Shown piece after piece: positions 43,692 to 52,490 of a stretch of 64,000 bases of DNA; within the stretch, counting starts at the first letter, position 1, and every line of letters begins with the position of its first letter. This DNA comes from Methylobacterium sp. E-066. Lineage in GTDB: Bacteria; Pseudomonadota; Alphaproteobacteria; Rhizobiales; Beijerinckiaceae. The notes beneath the pieces were generated by a model that did not search any database, was not told the DNA's origin, and saw only the letters and a list, made by a program, of their open reading frames with translations. Both the position numbers and the translations under genes were made by a program. The stretch covers positions 62,001 to 126,000 of the forward strand of contig NZ_JAKSYO010000092.1 in NCBI RefSeq assembly GCF_022829635.1, in the 5' to 3' direction.

Positions 43692-44753
43692 ATGAAGAAG
43701 CTCAGCGAGTTCATCTGGCCGTTGATCGGCCTCGCCGCAGTCGTCGTATCGGGCTACTTTCTCTATCAAGAGTTGAAGACCACATCGCTGTCGGCGATCT
43801 GGTCCGCGATCCTGGCGATCCCGCCCCATCGCATCCTGCTCGCCGCGGTCTCGACGCTGGTCGCCTACGCCGCGCTGGCCTGGTACGACCGGATCGCGCT
43901 GCTGCACCTGGGCGTGCGCCACATCTCGTGGCTGTTCGTCTCGCTGTGCTCGTTCACCACCTACGCCCTGTCGCACAATATCGGCGCCTCGGTGTTCTCC
44001 GGCGCCCTGGTGCGCTACCGGGCCTACACGGCCAAGGGCCTGTCGGCCGCCCAGGTCGCCGTCTTGGTGGCCCTGTGCTCGTTCACGTTCTTCCTCGGCA
44101 CGATCCTGCTCGGCGGCTTCACCCTGGTGGTGGATCCGAACCTCCTGACGCGGCTCGAAGGCCGGCTTCCGGGCTTCCTCACCGACCCGAAGACGGCCCT
44201 GGTTGTCGGCATCGGCATGCTGGGTTTCGTGGCGCTCTATGTGCTCGGCTCGATCCTGCACCTTCGGCCGCTTCACATCCGCTCGTTCAAGCTCGAATAT
44301 CCCCGGCCCGGCATCATGGCCCGGCAGCTGCTGGCGGCGCCGCTGGAGCTGCTCGGCGCGGCGGGCATCATCTACTTCGCCCTGCCGGAGGCGATGAACC
44401 CCGGCTTCATCCCGGTGCTCGCGATTTTCTTGGCCTCGTTCTCGGTGGCGCTCGCCTCGCACGCCCCGGGCGGCCTCGGCGTGTTCGAGATCGTGTTCAT
44501 CACCGCGATGCACATCACCGACGACGCCCAGAAGGACGCCATCATCGCGGCGGTGATCATCTTCCGGATCTTCTACTTCTGGATCCCGGCGCTGATCTCG
44601 GTTGTCGTCGTGGTGCTGTTCGAGCGTTCCCGCCTCGCCGCCGCCATCGCGACGCCGGCCACGGTGCCTTCGACCGTGCCGGAGCCGCCGGTGGTCGTGC
44701 CCGGTCTCGACGCGCACGAGCTGGAGCGGGAGCTGAAGCAGAAGGCGATCTGA
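43692..44753 (+). CDS. integral membrane protein, lysylphosphatidylglycerol synthase TM-region family (UPF0104)
   Basis: 353 residues from ATG 43692 with about eight membrane helices. AALAWYDRIALLHLG, YALSHNIGASVFSGALVRYR and ASHAPGGLGVFE are typical of the flippase-like TM domain of MprF/YbhN proteins. The aminoacyl-transferase domain of MprF is missing. The product might transport or position a lipid. It lies inside a flagellar neighbourhood but has no known flagellar role. The C-terminus is a short charged tail. Confidence 0.8.
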   Translation: MKKLSEFIWPLIGLAAVVVSGYFLYQELKTTSLSAIWSAILAIPPHRILLAAVSTLVAYAALAWYDRIALLHLGVRHISWLFVSLCSFTTYALSHNIGASVFSGALVRYRAYTAKGLSAAQVAVLVALCSFTFFLGTILLGGFTLVVDPNLLTRLEGRLPGFLTDPKTALVVGIGMLGFVALYVLGSILHLRPLHIRSFKLEYPRPGIMARQLLAAPLELLGAAGIIYFALPEAMNPGFIPVLAIFLASFSVALASHAPGGLGVFEIVFITAMHITDDAQKDAIIAAVIIFRIFYFWIPALISVVVVVLFERSRLAAAIATPATVPSTVPEPPVVVPGLDAHELERELKQKAI

Positions 44754-44791
44754 CGGGGACCACCTGGGCCACTCATTCGATCGACCCGCAT

Positions 44792-44883
44792 CGTCATCGC
44801 GAGCCCAGCGAAGCGACCTAGGGACACGCGTCAGTCTGGAAGCGCGCGCCGCCCTGGGTTGCTTCGCTACGCTCGCAAGGACG
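44792..44883. repeat. palindromic repeat family A, copy 4
   Basis: CGTCATCGCGAGCCCAGCGAAG...CCTGGGTTGCTTCGCTACGCTCGCAAGGACGG, a slightly degenerate copy between convergent genes. Confidence 0.8.
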
Positions 44884-44930
44884 GTGAAAGGTGGCACTCA
44901 GCCTGATCAATGGCGTCAGGCCGCCGTCCC

Positions 44931-47090
44931 TCAGATCGACCCCACGGTGCGCAGCCGCGCCCGCGGGTGGATCTCCGCCTGGCTCATCACCGGCGTCTCC
45001 CGGCGGAAGCGCTCGATGATCGAGCGCACGAACGGCCGGGACTGTGCCGAGGTGACCAGCACCGGCATCTCGCCCTGCCGGGCCGCGGTCTCGAAGCGGT
45101 CGCGGACCGTGGTGACGAACTCGCTGAGCTTCGAGGGCTGCATGGCGAGGTATCGCTCCTCGCGCTCGCCGACGATCGATTCCATGAAGGCCTGCTCCCA
45201 GGCGGGCGACAGGGTGATGATCGGCAGGGTGCCGTTCTGGTCCTGGTACTGGGCGCAGATCTGCCGCCCGAGCCGGGCGCGGACATGCTCGACCACGTCG
45301 CGCGGGTTCTTCACCGCGCCGGCGACTTCCGCGATCCCCTCGACGATCGCCCCGAGGTCGCGGATCGACACGCGCTCCGAGAGCAGGAACTGCAGCACCC
45401 GCTGCACGCCGGTGGTCGAGATCTGCGACGGCATGATCTCCTTGAGCAGTTCGGCGTGCTCCTTGGGCAATTCACGCAGGAGCTTCGAGACCTCGACGTG
45501 GTTGAGCAGTTCGGAGACGTGGGCCTTGATCAGCTCGGTGAGGTGCGTCGAGACCACGGTGGCGGCATCCACCACGGTGTAGCCCTTGAGCTGCGCCTGG
45601 TCGCGCAGCGACGCGTCGATCCAGGTCGCCGGCAGGCCGAAGGTGGGCTCCAGCATGTGCTGGCCGGGCAGTTGCACCTGGCCGCCCATCGGATCCATGG
45701 CCATGAACTGGCCGGGAAAAATCCGGCCGGTGCCGGCCTCGATCTCCTTGACCCGGACCACGTAGGAATTGGCATCGAGCTGGACGTTGTCGAGGATGCG
45801 CACCGACGGCATCACGAAGCCGAGCTCGGCCGCGAGCTGGCGGCGCAGGGCCTTGATTTGGTCGGTGAGCCGGTCCTGGCCCTCGCCGTTGACCAGGGCG
45901 AGCAGCGCGTAGCCCATCTCGAGCTTCAGGTCGTCGAGCTTGAGCAGGTCGGTGACCGTTTCTTCCTTCGCCGTGGCCGCGGCCGCGACGGCCTTGGCGT
46001 CCATCGGGACGCCCTCCGCGTCCAGCGGCGGGGCCTCATTGGCGGTCTTGTTGGTGCGCCACGCGGCGTAGCCCGCCCCGCCGCCGAGCAGCAGGAACGG
46101 CAGCATCGGCATGCCGGGCAGGAGCGCGATCAGGAACATCACGGCGGCCGACATGCCGAGCGCCTTGGGATAATGCGCCAGCTGCTTGCCGAGCGCCTTG
46201 TCGGCCGAGCCTTTCACGCCCGCCTTCGAGACCAGGATGCCGGCCGCGGTGGAGACGATCAGCGCCGGGACCTGGCTCGCCAGCCCGTCGCCGATGGTGA
46301 GCAGGGTGTAGCTCTTGGCGGCGTCGCCGAAGCTCAGGCCCTGCTGCGCCACGCCGATGACGATGCCGCCGACCACGTTGATGAACGTGATCAGCAGGGC
46401 CGCCACCGCGTCGCCGCGGACGAATTTCGAGGCGCCGTCCATGGCGCCAAAGAACGAGGATTCTTCCTCCAGGGCGGCCCGGCGGGCCTTGGCGACCTTC
46501 TCGTCGATCAGGCCGGCCGAGAGGTCGGCGTCGATCGCCATCTGCTTGCCGGGCATCGCGTCGAGGGTGAAGCGCGCCGCGACCTCGGCGATGCGGCCCG
46601 AGCCCTTCGTGATGACCACGAAGTTCACGATGATCAGGATCGCGAACACGATGATCCCGATGACGAAGTTGCCGCCCATCACGAAGTTGCCGAAGGCCTC
46701 GATGACGTGGCCGGCCGCCGCCGTGCCCTCGTGGCCGTGGCCCAGGATCAGGCGGGTCGAGGCGAGGTTGAGCGCCAGCCGCAGCATCGTGGCGATCAGC
46801 AGCAGCGTCGGGAAGACGGTGAATTCGAGCGGATTGTCGATCGACAGGCCGACCATCATGATCAGCACCGAGACGATGATCGAGACCGCCAGCAGCAGGT
46901 CGAGCAGCACCGCTGGCAGCGGAAAGATCAGCACCGCCAGGATGCCCATGACGCCGGTGGCGAACATGAGATCCGAGCGCTTGGACAGCGCATGGAGGTC
47001 GCCGCGGGTCGGCAGCGCGAGCTGACCCAGGACCGATGCGGCCCCGCTCATAACCCCGCCGCTGGCCGGCGCGCTCGCCGTATCCGCCAT
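44931..47090 (-). CDS. flhA: flagellar biosynthesis protein FlhA
   Basis: 719 residues from ATG 47090. The N-terminal half has about eight membrane helices with the FHIPEP signature ATMLRLALNLASTRLILGHG and the GIIVFAILIIVNFVVITKGSGR loop. The cytosolic half (from about 350) contains MGYALLALVNGEGQDRL, ATWIDASLRDQAQLKGYTVV and the CtrA-class C-terminus. FlhA is the export gate that receives substrates from FliI/FliJ and chaperones. A CtrA-like box lies 73-87 bp upstream. It is divergent from the Gly-rich protein. Confidence 0.95.
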   Translation of the reverse strand: MADTASAPASGGVMSGAASVLGQLALPTRGDLHALSKRSDLMFATGVMGILAVLIFPLPAVLLDLLLAVSIIVSVLIMMVGLSIDNPLEFTVFPTLLLIATMLRLALNLASTRLILGHGHEGTAAAGHVIEAFGNFVMGGNFVIGIIVFAILIIVNFVVITKGSGRIAEVAARFTLDAMPGKQMAIDADLSAGLIDEKVAKARRAALEEESSFFGAMDGASKFVRGDAVAALLITFINVVGGIVIGVAQQGLSFGDAAKSYTLLTIGDGLASQVPALIVSTAAGILVSKAGVKGSADKALGKQLAHYPKALGMSAAVMFLIALLPGMPMLPFLLLGGGAGYAAWRTNKTANEAPPLDAEGVPMDAKAVAAAATAKEETVTDLLKLDDLKLEMGYALLALVNGEGQDRLTDQIKALRRQLAAELGFVMPSVRILDNVQLDANSYVVRVKEIEAGTGRIFPGQFMAMDPMGGQVQLPGQHMLEPTFGLPATWIDASLRDQAQLKGYTVVDAATVVSTHLTELIKAHVSELLNHVEVSKLLRELPKEHAELLKEIMPSQISTTGVQRVLQFLLSERVSIRDLGAIVEGIAEVAGAVKNPRDVVEHVRARLGRQICAQYQDQNGTLPIITLSPAWEQAFMESIVGEREERYLAMQPSKLSEFVTTVRDRFETAARQGEMPVLVTSAQSRPFVRSIIERFRRETPVMSQAEIHPRARLRTVGSI

Positions 47091-47162
47091 CGTTCTCGAT
47101 CCATCGCCGTCCGCCCCGGGGGATCCGAGGGGCGCACCCGGCAAGATCTGCCGAGTGGATGG

Positions 47163-47177
47163 TTAGCGCGCCGTTAA
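47163..47177 (-). promoter_or_regulatory. CtrA-like box upstream of flhA
   Basis: TTAG-CGCGCCG-TTAA on the plus strand is one mismatch from the TTAA-N7-TTAA consensus (palindromic, so valid on either strand). It lies 73-87 bp upstream of the flhA ATG. Confidence 0.4.
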
Positions 47178-47256
47178 GAACCGGCCCGGTGGGAGCGGAA
47201 CCCGCACGGCCTTCGCCACTTGTCCGGGCGGCAGCCCACCGATCGAAAGAGCCCGC

Positions 47257-47826
47257 ATGGCCGCGCGCGTCCTCACCGCCCTGTTCGACGAGTACGACAC
47301 CGCCACGGGCGTGGTCGATCAGCTGGAGGCGGCGGGTATCCCCCACGCCGACATCAGCATCCTGGCCAACCGGGCCGAGCCGGCCGCGATCCAGGATCGG
47401 CCGTTCGGCGATCCCCAGCCCGATGTGGTCGATCCGGTGGACGCCGCCGGGACCGGCGCAACGGTCGGCACGGTTCTGGGCGGTGGGGCCGGGTTGCTGG
47501 CCGGGCTCGGATTGCTGGCGATTCCCGGCCTCGGGCCCGTGGTCGCGGCGGGCTGGCTGGTGGCGGCCGCGGCCGGCGCAGGCGTCGGCGCTGCGGCGGG
47601 CGGCCTGATCGGCGGCCTCACTGGCGCCGGGCTGACAGAGGGCGAAGCCGAGACCTATGCGGAAGGCGTGCGCCGGGGCGGGACCCTCGTGACGGTCCGG
47701 GCCGAAGACCACCTGGCCGACGGCGTGATGGCGATCCTCGACCGTGCCGGATCGATCGACCTCGACGAGCGTGCCGAGGGCTGGCGAGCCCAGGGCTGGA
47801 GCGGTGGGTCAGCGACGAATGGCTGA
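47257..47826 (+). CDS. glycine-zipper membrane protein, general-stress 17M/DUF1269-like
   Basis: 189 residues. The N-terminal domain RVLTALFDEYDTATGVVDQL, then AGIPHADISILAN, matches the start of general stress protein 17M-like proteins. A central glycine/alanine stretch (residues ~66-130, with GLLAGLGLLAIPGLGPVV and GAGVGAAAGGLIGGL) may insert in a membrane as a glycine zipper. A C-terminal segment (GTLVTVRAEDHLADGVMAIL) is soluble. A stress or osmotic role is inferred from family only. Confidence 0.65.
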   Translation: MAARVLTALFDEYDTATGVVDQLEAAGIPHADISILANRAEPAAIQDRPFGDPQPDVVDPVDAAGTGATVGTVLGGGAGLLAGLGLLAIPGLGPVVAAGWLVAAAAGAGVGAAAGGLIGGLTGAGLTEGEAETYAEGVRRGGTLVTVRAEDHLADGVMAILDRAGSIDLDERAEGWRAQGWSGGSATNG

Positions 47827-47837
47827 CCCGGATCGGG

Positions 47838-49079
47838 TCAGTTCATCATCTTCCGGGCGAACATCGAGGCGGCGAACAGCACGGCCGCCCCCGCGGTGAC
47901 TAGGCTGATCATCAGGATCCGCCGCGGCTCGACCGAGGATTCCGCCTTCACCGGCTCGACGATCGGGCTGAAGAACTCGATCTGACGCGCCGCGACGATG
48001 CGGGCGCGCTCATGGGCGGTCAGCACCTGCTGGTAGTACTTCTCGGCGTTCTTGCGGTCGTTCTCCAGGGCCTCGAACCGGGTCAGGGCGTCAGACAGCA
48101 GGCGCTTCTGCTCCGGATCCTGGCTGGCCGCCTGCCGCTCGATCCGGGCGATGTTGTCGTCGAGATCCTTGATCTGCTGCTTGATGTCGATGATCCGACG
48201 CGACTCCGGGCCGAGATCGCGCTGGCCGATGGCGAGCTGCACCGCCAGGTTGATCCGGGCCGCCCGCAGCTCGGAGACGATCTTGAGATTGGCCTCGTTC
48301 GATTTCTGCGCGTCGAGCACGCCTTCACGATTGCGCAGGTCGCGCATCGCCACGCGGATCTTGGTCATGCGCTCTTCGGCAAGCTTCAGCTCGCGCGTGC
48401 TCTCGGCAACCGCATCTTCGCGCGCCTTGATGCTGAGGTCGTTCACCATCCGCTCGGCCTCCGTCATCACGGCTTTCGCGATGGCGAGGGACTCGTCGGG
48501 GTCGAACGCCTCGACCGTGAGCGACATGATGCCGGAGCCGGACTCGATCTCGACGCCGACGCGGCGCTTCCAGTAGCGGAGGAACTTTTCGACCGGTTTT
48601 TCCGGATCGAAGCGGGAGAAGTAGTCGATGCTGTCGCGGCTGAACCACTCGCGGATCGGGAGCTTGGCCTCCATCGTCTCGAGCATCGGCCGGCTGAGGA
48701 TGTACTCGTAGGTGATCAGGCTGTCCTGGGCCACCATCTGGCTCGGCACGCCCGAAGAGGTGCCGACCGAGTCCGGCGCCGCCTTGTCGGCCGTTCCCAG
48801 TGCCGGACGGATCGCGAAGCGCGCCTCACTGACGTAGCGGTCCGAGGCGATCAGGCCGAAATACACCGCTCCGGCCAGCGTCGGCAGCACGAAGCAGAGC
48901 ACGAACAGGATCGGGATCCAGGGATCGTTCTTGACGTGGCTTTGGTAGGACCGGATGCCCTTCTTGCGGTCGACGAACCGCGACATGCGGGCGATCTGCC
49001 GCAATGATTCGGTGACCGCCTGCTGGCGATCCGCGGTCGTCAGCGGCTGCCCCTCGGCTTTCCGGATCTCCATGTTCAT
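47838..49079 (-). CDS. kpsE: capsule polysaccharide export inner-membrane protein KpsE/RkpR-like
   Basis: 413 residues. A cytoplasmic N-terminus is followed by a membrane helix (IPILFVLCFVLPTLAGAVYF), a large periplasmic part with long coiled-coils and a C-terminal helix (ILMISLVTAGAAVLFAASMF). The YVSEARFAIRP strand after helix 1 and the AARQIEFFSPIVEPVKAESS segment before helix 2 are typical of KpsE/BexC/CtrB proteins. It bridges the inner membrane to the outer-membrane exporter. The ABC ATPase gene lies just upstream. Confidence 0.87.
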   Translation of the reverse strand: MNMEIRKAEGQPLTTADRQQAVTESLRQIARMSRFVDRKKGIRSYQSHVKNDPWIPILFVLCFVLPTLAGAVYFGLIASDRYVSEARFAIRPALGTADKAAPDSVGTSSGVPSQMVAQDSLITYEYILSRPMLETMEAKLPIREWFSRDSIDYFSRFDPEKPVEKFLRYWKRRVGVEIESGSGIMSLTVEAFDPDESLAIAKAVMTEAERMVNDLSIKAREDAVAESTRELKLAEERMTKIRVAMRDLRNREGVLDAQKSNEANLKIVSELRAARINLAVQLAIGQRDLGPESRRIIDIKQQIKDLDDNIARIERQAASQDPEQKRLLSDALTRFEALENDRKNAEKYYQQVLTAHERARIVAARQIEFFSPIVEPVKAESSVEPRRILMISLVTAGAAVLFAASMFARKMMN

Positions 49080-49263
49080 GACCTGATCCCCGGCCTCCCC
49101 GGACTCGACGGCCGGCCCGTCACCGGGCTCTCGACCGCGCCGAAACGCTCGCGTCGGATGCCTCTCGCACGGGGAGGCGGCAAAAGCATGTCTTCGCGAG
49201 GGTTTCCAGTCTGCGTCCCTCCGAACGACGGTGTCGGCTTTTCGCGGACTGATTCGTGATCGC

Positions 49264-49917
49264 TCAGGCGTTGAGGCGCCGATAGACCTCGATCGCGTCG
49301 TTGACGTCCTCGTAGACGATCGCGCGCCCGTTGAGCAGGACGAGGCCCTGCGTGCACCACTGGCGGATCGTCTCCATCGAGTGGGAGACCATGATGATGT
49401 CGGCGTTCTTGCGCCGTTGGGAGAACACCTCGTCGCAGCGCTTGGAGAAGCGGGCGTCGCCCACCGAGGTGATCTCGTCGATCAGGTAGCAGTCGAACGG
49501 AATCGCCATGCTCATGCCGAAGGCGAGCCGGGCGCCCATACCGGACGAGTAGGTGTAGATCGGCACGTCGAGGTAGCTGCCGAGTTCGGAAAAGTCCTCG
49601 ACGAAGTCGAGCACGCGACGCGGATCCTCGCCGTAGATGCGGGCGACGAACATGACGTTGTCGCGGCCGGTCATCTTGGGATGGAAGCCGCCGGCGAAAC
49701 CCAGCGGCCAGGAGATCCGCAGGCCGCGGTGGATCTTGCCGCGGGTCGGGTCCTCCGTGCCGGCGATGAGCCGCATCGTGGTCGACTTGCCGGCGCCGTT
49801 GATGCCGAGGATCCCGTAGGAAACGCCGGGCTTCAGGGTGAACGACACCTGCTCCAGGATCGTCCGCTTGTGGCCGTCGGTGCGGTAGACCTTGCTGACT
49901 TTCTCGAAACGGATCAC
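49264..49917 (-). CDS. kpsT: capsule polysaccharide ABC transporter ATPase KpsT-like
   Basis: 217 residues. An ABC ATPase with Walker A GINGAGKST (residues ~38-46), signature YSSGMGARLAFGMSMA, Walker B DCYLIDEITSVGD and H-loop MVSHS. ISWPLGFAGGFHPKMTGRDN is the polysaccharide-exporter hallmark. It drives export of capsule or a similar glycan. The membrane partner KpsM is not in the window. The spacing to kpsE is 184 bp. Confidence 0.9.
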   Translation of the reverse strand: MIRFEKVSKVYRTDGHKRTILEQVSFTLKPGVSYGILGINGAGKSTTMRLIAGTEDPTRGKIHRGLRISWPLGFAGGFHPKMTGRDNVMFVARIYGEDPRRVLDFVEDFSELGSYLDVPIYTYSSGMGARLAFGMSMAIPFDCYLIDEITSVGDARFSKRCDEVFSQRRKNADIIMVSHSMETIRQWCTQGLVLLNGRAIVYEDVNDAIEVYRRLNA

Positions 49918-50220
49918 CGGGGTGGTCTCCAGGGCGGGTTGCCGAAACGCCGGCCCGTGCTGTCTGGCTGCGCGGCTCCTGCCCGCGGAAAGCGGCGAAT
50001 CTGAGAAGGCGGCCGCTGCGCCGCGCCGTGCCGGCTACGCTCATAGGGTCGCCGGACGGCCCGCAGCCTCAGCGACATTGCGAGGGCAGCGCATGGTCCC
50101 ACCCCGCCTCGAAGCGCTGAGTCGCTTCAATGCGATTGCGACGACGAGGCGGCCTGATCGGATGCTCACTCCGACTGGCGATCGCCTCAGCGCCTGTTTG
50201 ACCGGTCATTCCCATCCTCG

Positions 50221-50334
50221 CCCTCATCCTGAGGTGGCGTAGCGGAGCGGAGCCCTCGAAGGAGCTCTCCAGCCAGCCGCGCGATCCCTGGAGGGCTCCT
50301 TCGAGGCTGCCGCGCAGCACCTCAGGATGAGGGG
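50221..50334. repeat. palindromic repeat family B, copy 4
   Basis: CCCTCATCCTGAGGTGG...CTCGAAGGAGCTCTCCAG...GGAGGGCTCCTTCGAGG...CACCTCAGGATGAGGGG. Confidence 0.85.
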
Positions 50335-50463
50335 AGAGATCAGGATCTCCATCGAACAGAACCGTCCTTCGACTGCGATCGCGCAGTCAAACAGGCTTTC
50401 AGACCGCCCGAACAAAATCTTGCAACAAAGTGCCGTTTCCGGCCGCTCTGGTTGACGGCTCAA

Positions 50464-50478
50464 GGTATTTGGCATACC
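50464..50478. promoter_or_regulatory. candidate oxalate-gene operator, frc side
   Basis: GGTAT-TTGGC-ATACC followed by AGATACC. The same GGTAT-N5-ATACCAGA layout occurs at 58982-58999 upstream of oxlT. It lies about 83 bp before the small upstream reading frame. Confidence 0.55.
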
Positions 50479-50560
50479 AGATACCAATCAGCAGAGGGAA
50501 TGCGGTGCAGCGTTCCGGACCATCCGGAACTTTAGCGCCATAGCCGCGAGGGAGGCCCTG

Positions 50561-50656
50561 ATGACGAATCCGAGCAACGTTCGCTTCGGCAGACATCTCC
50601 TCCAGAGCTGCGTTCGTCGGCGGCGAGCATACGGGGCGATCCGTGGCGGACGCTAA
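50561..50656 (+). CDS. possible 31-codon leader peptide overlapping the PAS gene
   Basis: ATG 50561 has a strong ribosome site (GGGAGG, five bases upstream). The frame stays open for 31 codons and ends at TAA 50654-50656, 11-13 bases past the GTG start of the PAS gene in another frame. The peptide is arginine-rich (eight Arg, including CVRRRRAYG). It could couple or tune translation of the PAS gene. It could also mean the PAS start or reading frame is misplaced. No homology was recognised. Confidence 0.4.
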   Translation: MTNPSNVRFGRHLLQSCVRRRRAYGAIRGGR

Positions 50657-51104
50657 CACCCTGCTCGATCGCCCGCCCGCGGATGATTTGACGGGCCTCG
50701 TCGCGGCCATCGGCGACGCCGTGGTGGTGGCCGATCCGGACGGCGCGATCACGGTCTGGAACCCGGCGGCTGAGCGGATCTTCGGCTTCACCGCCGATGA
50801 CGCCCTCGGGCAGACCCTCGACCTGATCACGCCGGAGCGGCACCGGCGCCGTCACTGGGACGGCTACGCCAAGACCATGCGAACCGGCGTCACCCGCTAC
50901 GGGGCGGAGACCCTGCGGGTGCCGGCAATCCACAAGGACGGCCACCAGCTCTCCATCGCCTTCACGGTCGGGATGATCCGGGACGCGTCGGACCGGGTGA
51001 CCGGGATCGTCGCGGTGATCCGCGACGAGACCGAGCGCTGGACCGAGGAAAAGCGCCTGCGCCAGCGCGTGGCAGACCTCGAAGCCCTTCCGAACGGATC
51101 CTGA
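50643..51104 (+). CDS. PAS-domain protein
   Basis: 153 residues from GTG 50643. A single PAS domain (about 14-135): [40 protein letters not shown] and [12 protein letters not shown]. No kinase, GGDEF or DNA-binding output follows. The C-terminus is a short coiled-coil. It is encoded 53 bp upstream of frc on the same strand, so it is probably co-transcribed with the oxalate gene. The PAS fold may sense a ligand, redox state or light. No cofactor residues can be assigned. Confidence 0.78.
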   Translation: MADANTLLDRPPADDLTGLVAAIGDAVVVADPDGAITVWNPAAERIFGFTADDALGQTLDLITPERHRRRHWDGYAKTMRTGVTRYGAETLRVPAIHKDGHQLSIAFTVGMIRDASDRVTGIVAVIRDETERWTEEKRLRQRVADLEALPNGS

Positions 51105-51157
51105 CAAACGGGACCGTCCGAAGACCGCAAGCCTCACCGTGCAAGGGAGAACGCCAG

Positions 51158-52408
51158 ATGAGCAAGCCGTTGGATGGGATCAAGATCATCGACTTCACCC
51201 ACGTGCAGGCCGGTCCTGCCTGCACACAGCTGCTGGCGTGGTTCGGCGCCGACGTGATCAAGGTCGAGCGGCCGGGCTCCGGCGACGTGACCCGCACGCA
51301 GCTGCGCCACGTCGAGGATGCGGACGCGCTCTACTTCACGATGCTGAACTCCAACAAGCGTTCTCTGACGCTCGACACCAAGACCCAGGCCGGCAAGGAA
51401 GTCTTGGAGAAGCTGATCCAGGATTCCGACGTGATGGTCGAGAATTTCGGCCCCGGGGCACTGGACCGGATGGGCTTCTCCTGGGCGCGCATCCAAGAAC
51501 TCAATCCCGGGATGATCCTGGCCTCCGTGAAGGGCTTCTCCGAAGGCCACCATTACGAGGACCTGAAGGTCTACGAGAACGTCGCCCAATGCGCCGGCGG
51601 CGCCGCCTCGACCACCGGCTTCTGGGACGGGCCGCCCACCGTCAGCGCCGCCGCACTCGGTGATTCCAACACCGGCATGCACCTCGCCATCGGTATCCTC
51701 ACGGCGCTCCACCAGAAGAACAAGACCGGCACCGGCCAGAAGGTCGCCGTGTCGATGCAGGATTCGGTGATCAACCTCTGCCGGGTGAAGCTGCGCGACC
51801 AGCAGCGCCTCGATGCCCTGGGCTACCTTGAGGAATACCCGCAATACCCGCACGGAGAATTCTCGGACGTGGTGCCGCGCGGCGGCAATGCCGGCGGCGG
51901 CGGCCAGCCGGGCTGGGTGCTCAAGTGCAAGGGCTGGGAGACCGACCCGAACGCCTACATCTACTTCACGATCCAGGGCCATGCCTGGGCGCCGATCTGC
52001 AAGGTGCTCGGCCGCGAGGAGTGGATCACCGATCCCGCCTACAACACCGCGCGGGCCCGGCAGGACAAGATCTTCGACATCTTCAAGACCATCGAGGAAT
52101 GGCTTGCCGACAAGACCAAGTTCGAGGCGGTGGACATCCTGCGCACCTACGACATCCCCTGCGCGCCGGTGCTGTCGATGAAGGAGATCGCCGAGGACAA
52201 GTCGCTGCGCGCCAGCGGCACCGTGGTCGAGGTGCCGCATCCGAAGCTCGGCAGCTACCTGACCGTTGGCAGCCCGATCAAGTTCTCCGACATGACCGTC
52301 GAGGTGAAGGCCTCTCCGCTGCTCGGCGAGCACACCGACGAGGTGCTGACCGGCCTCGGCTATAGTCCCACGCAGATCCAGGCGATGCACGAGGCCCAGG
52401 CGGTCTGA
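51158..52408 (+). CDS. frc: formyl-CoA:oxalate CoA-transferase
   Basis: 416 residues. A class III CoA-transferase that moves CoA from formyl-CoA to oxalate, forming oxalyl-CoA for Oxc. The start [20 protein letters not shown] and [14 protein letters not shown] are family signatures. Asp169 in [10 protein letters not shown] matches the catalytic aspartate of the Oxalobacter enzyme. The glycine loop [11 protein letters not shown] is also conserved. Length and colinearity with known Frc proteins are full. The gene follows the PAS gene and ends at a terminator-like hairpin. Confidence 0.96.
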   Translation: MSKPLDGIKIIDFTHVQAGPACTQLLAWFGADVIKVERPGSGDVTRTQLRHVEDADALYFTMLNSNKRSLTLDTKTQAGKEVLEKLIQDSDVMVENFGPGALDRMGFSWARIQELNPGMILASVKGFSEGHHYEDLKVYENVAQCAGGAASTTGFWDGPPTVSAAALGDSNTGMHLAIGILTALHQKNKTGTGQKVAVSMQDSVINLCRVKLRDQQRLDALGYLEEYPQYPHGEFSDVVPRGGNAGGGGQPGWVLKCKGWETDPNAYIYFTIQGHAWAPICKVLGREEWITDPAYNTARARQDKIFDIFKTIEEWLADKTKFEAVDILRTYDIPCAPVLSMKEIAEDKSLRASGTVVEVPHPKLGSYLTVGSPIKFSDMTVEVKASPLLGEHTDEVLTGLGYSPTQIQAMHEAQAV

Positions 52409-52440
52409 TAAGCGGCTCCGAATCTCCGCTATCCTGAAGC

Positions 52441-52468
52441 GGGACGGCGCGCCCTGCGCCGTCCCGTC
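52441..52468 (+). terminator. terminator-like hairpin after frc
   Basis: GGGACGGCGC-GCCCT-GCGCCGTCCC, a perfect 10-bp stem, followed by GTCTCGTCTGT, a weak T tract. Confidence 0.6.
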
Positions 52469-52490
52469 TCGTCTGTACGATCCGGATCCG

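Larger units (their letters stand above)
49918..50560. other. intergenic region between kpsT and the PAS-frc unit
   Basis: About 640 bp without a recognised gene. It contains repeat family B (50221-50334) and the oxalate-type palindrome at 50464-50478. The first 300 bp, upstream of kpsT, show no motif that can be named. Confidence 0.45.

Noticed and set aside
44910..47177. 755-codon plus-strand open frame opposite flhA
   Set aside because: His/Asp/Arg-rich shadow of FlhA, whose membrane helices and signatures are clear on the other strand.
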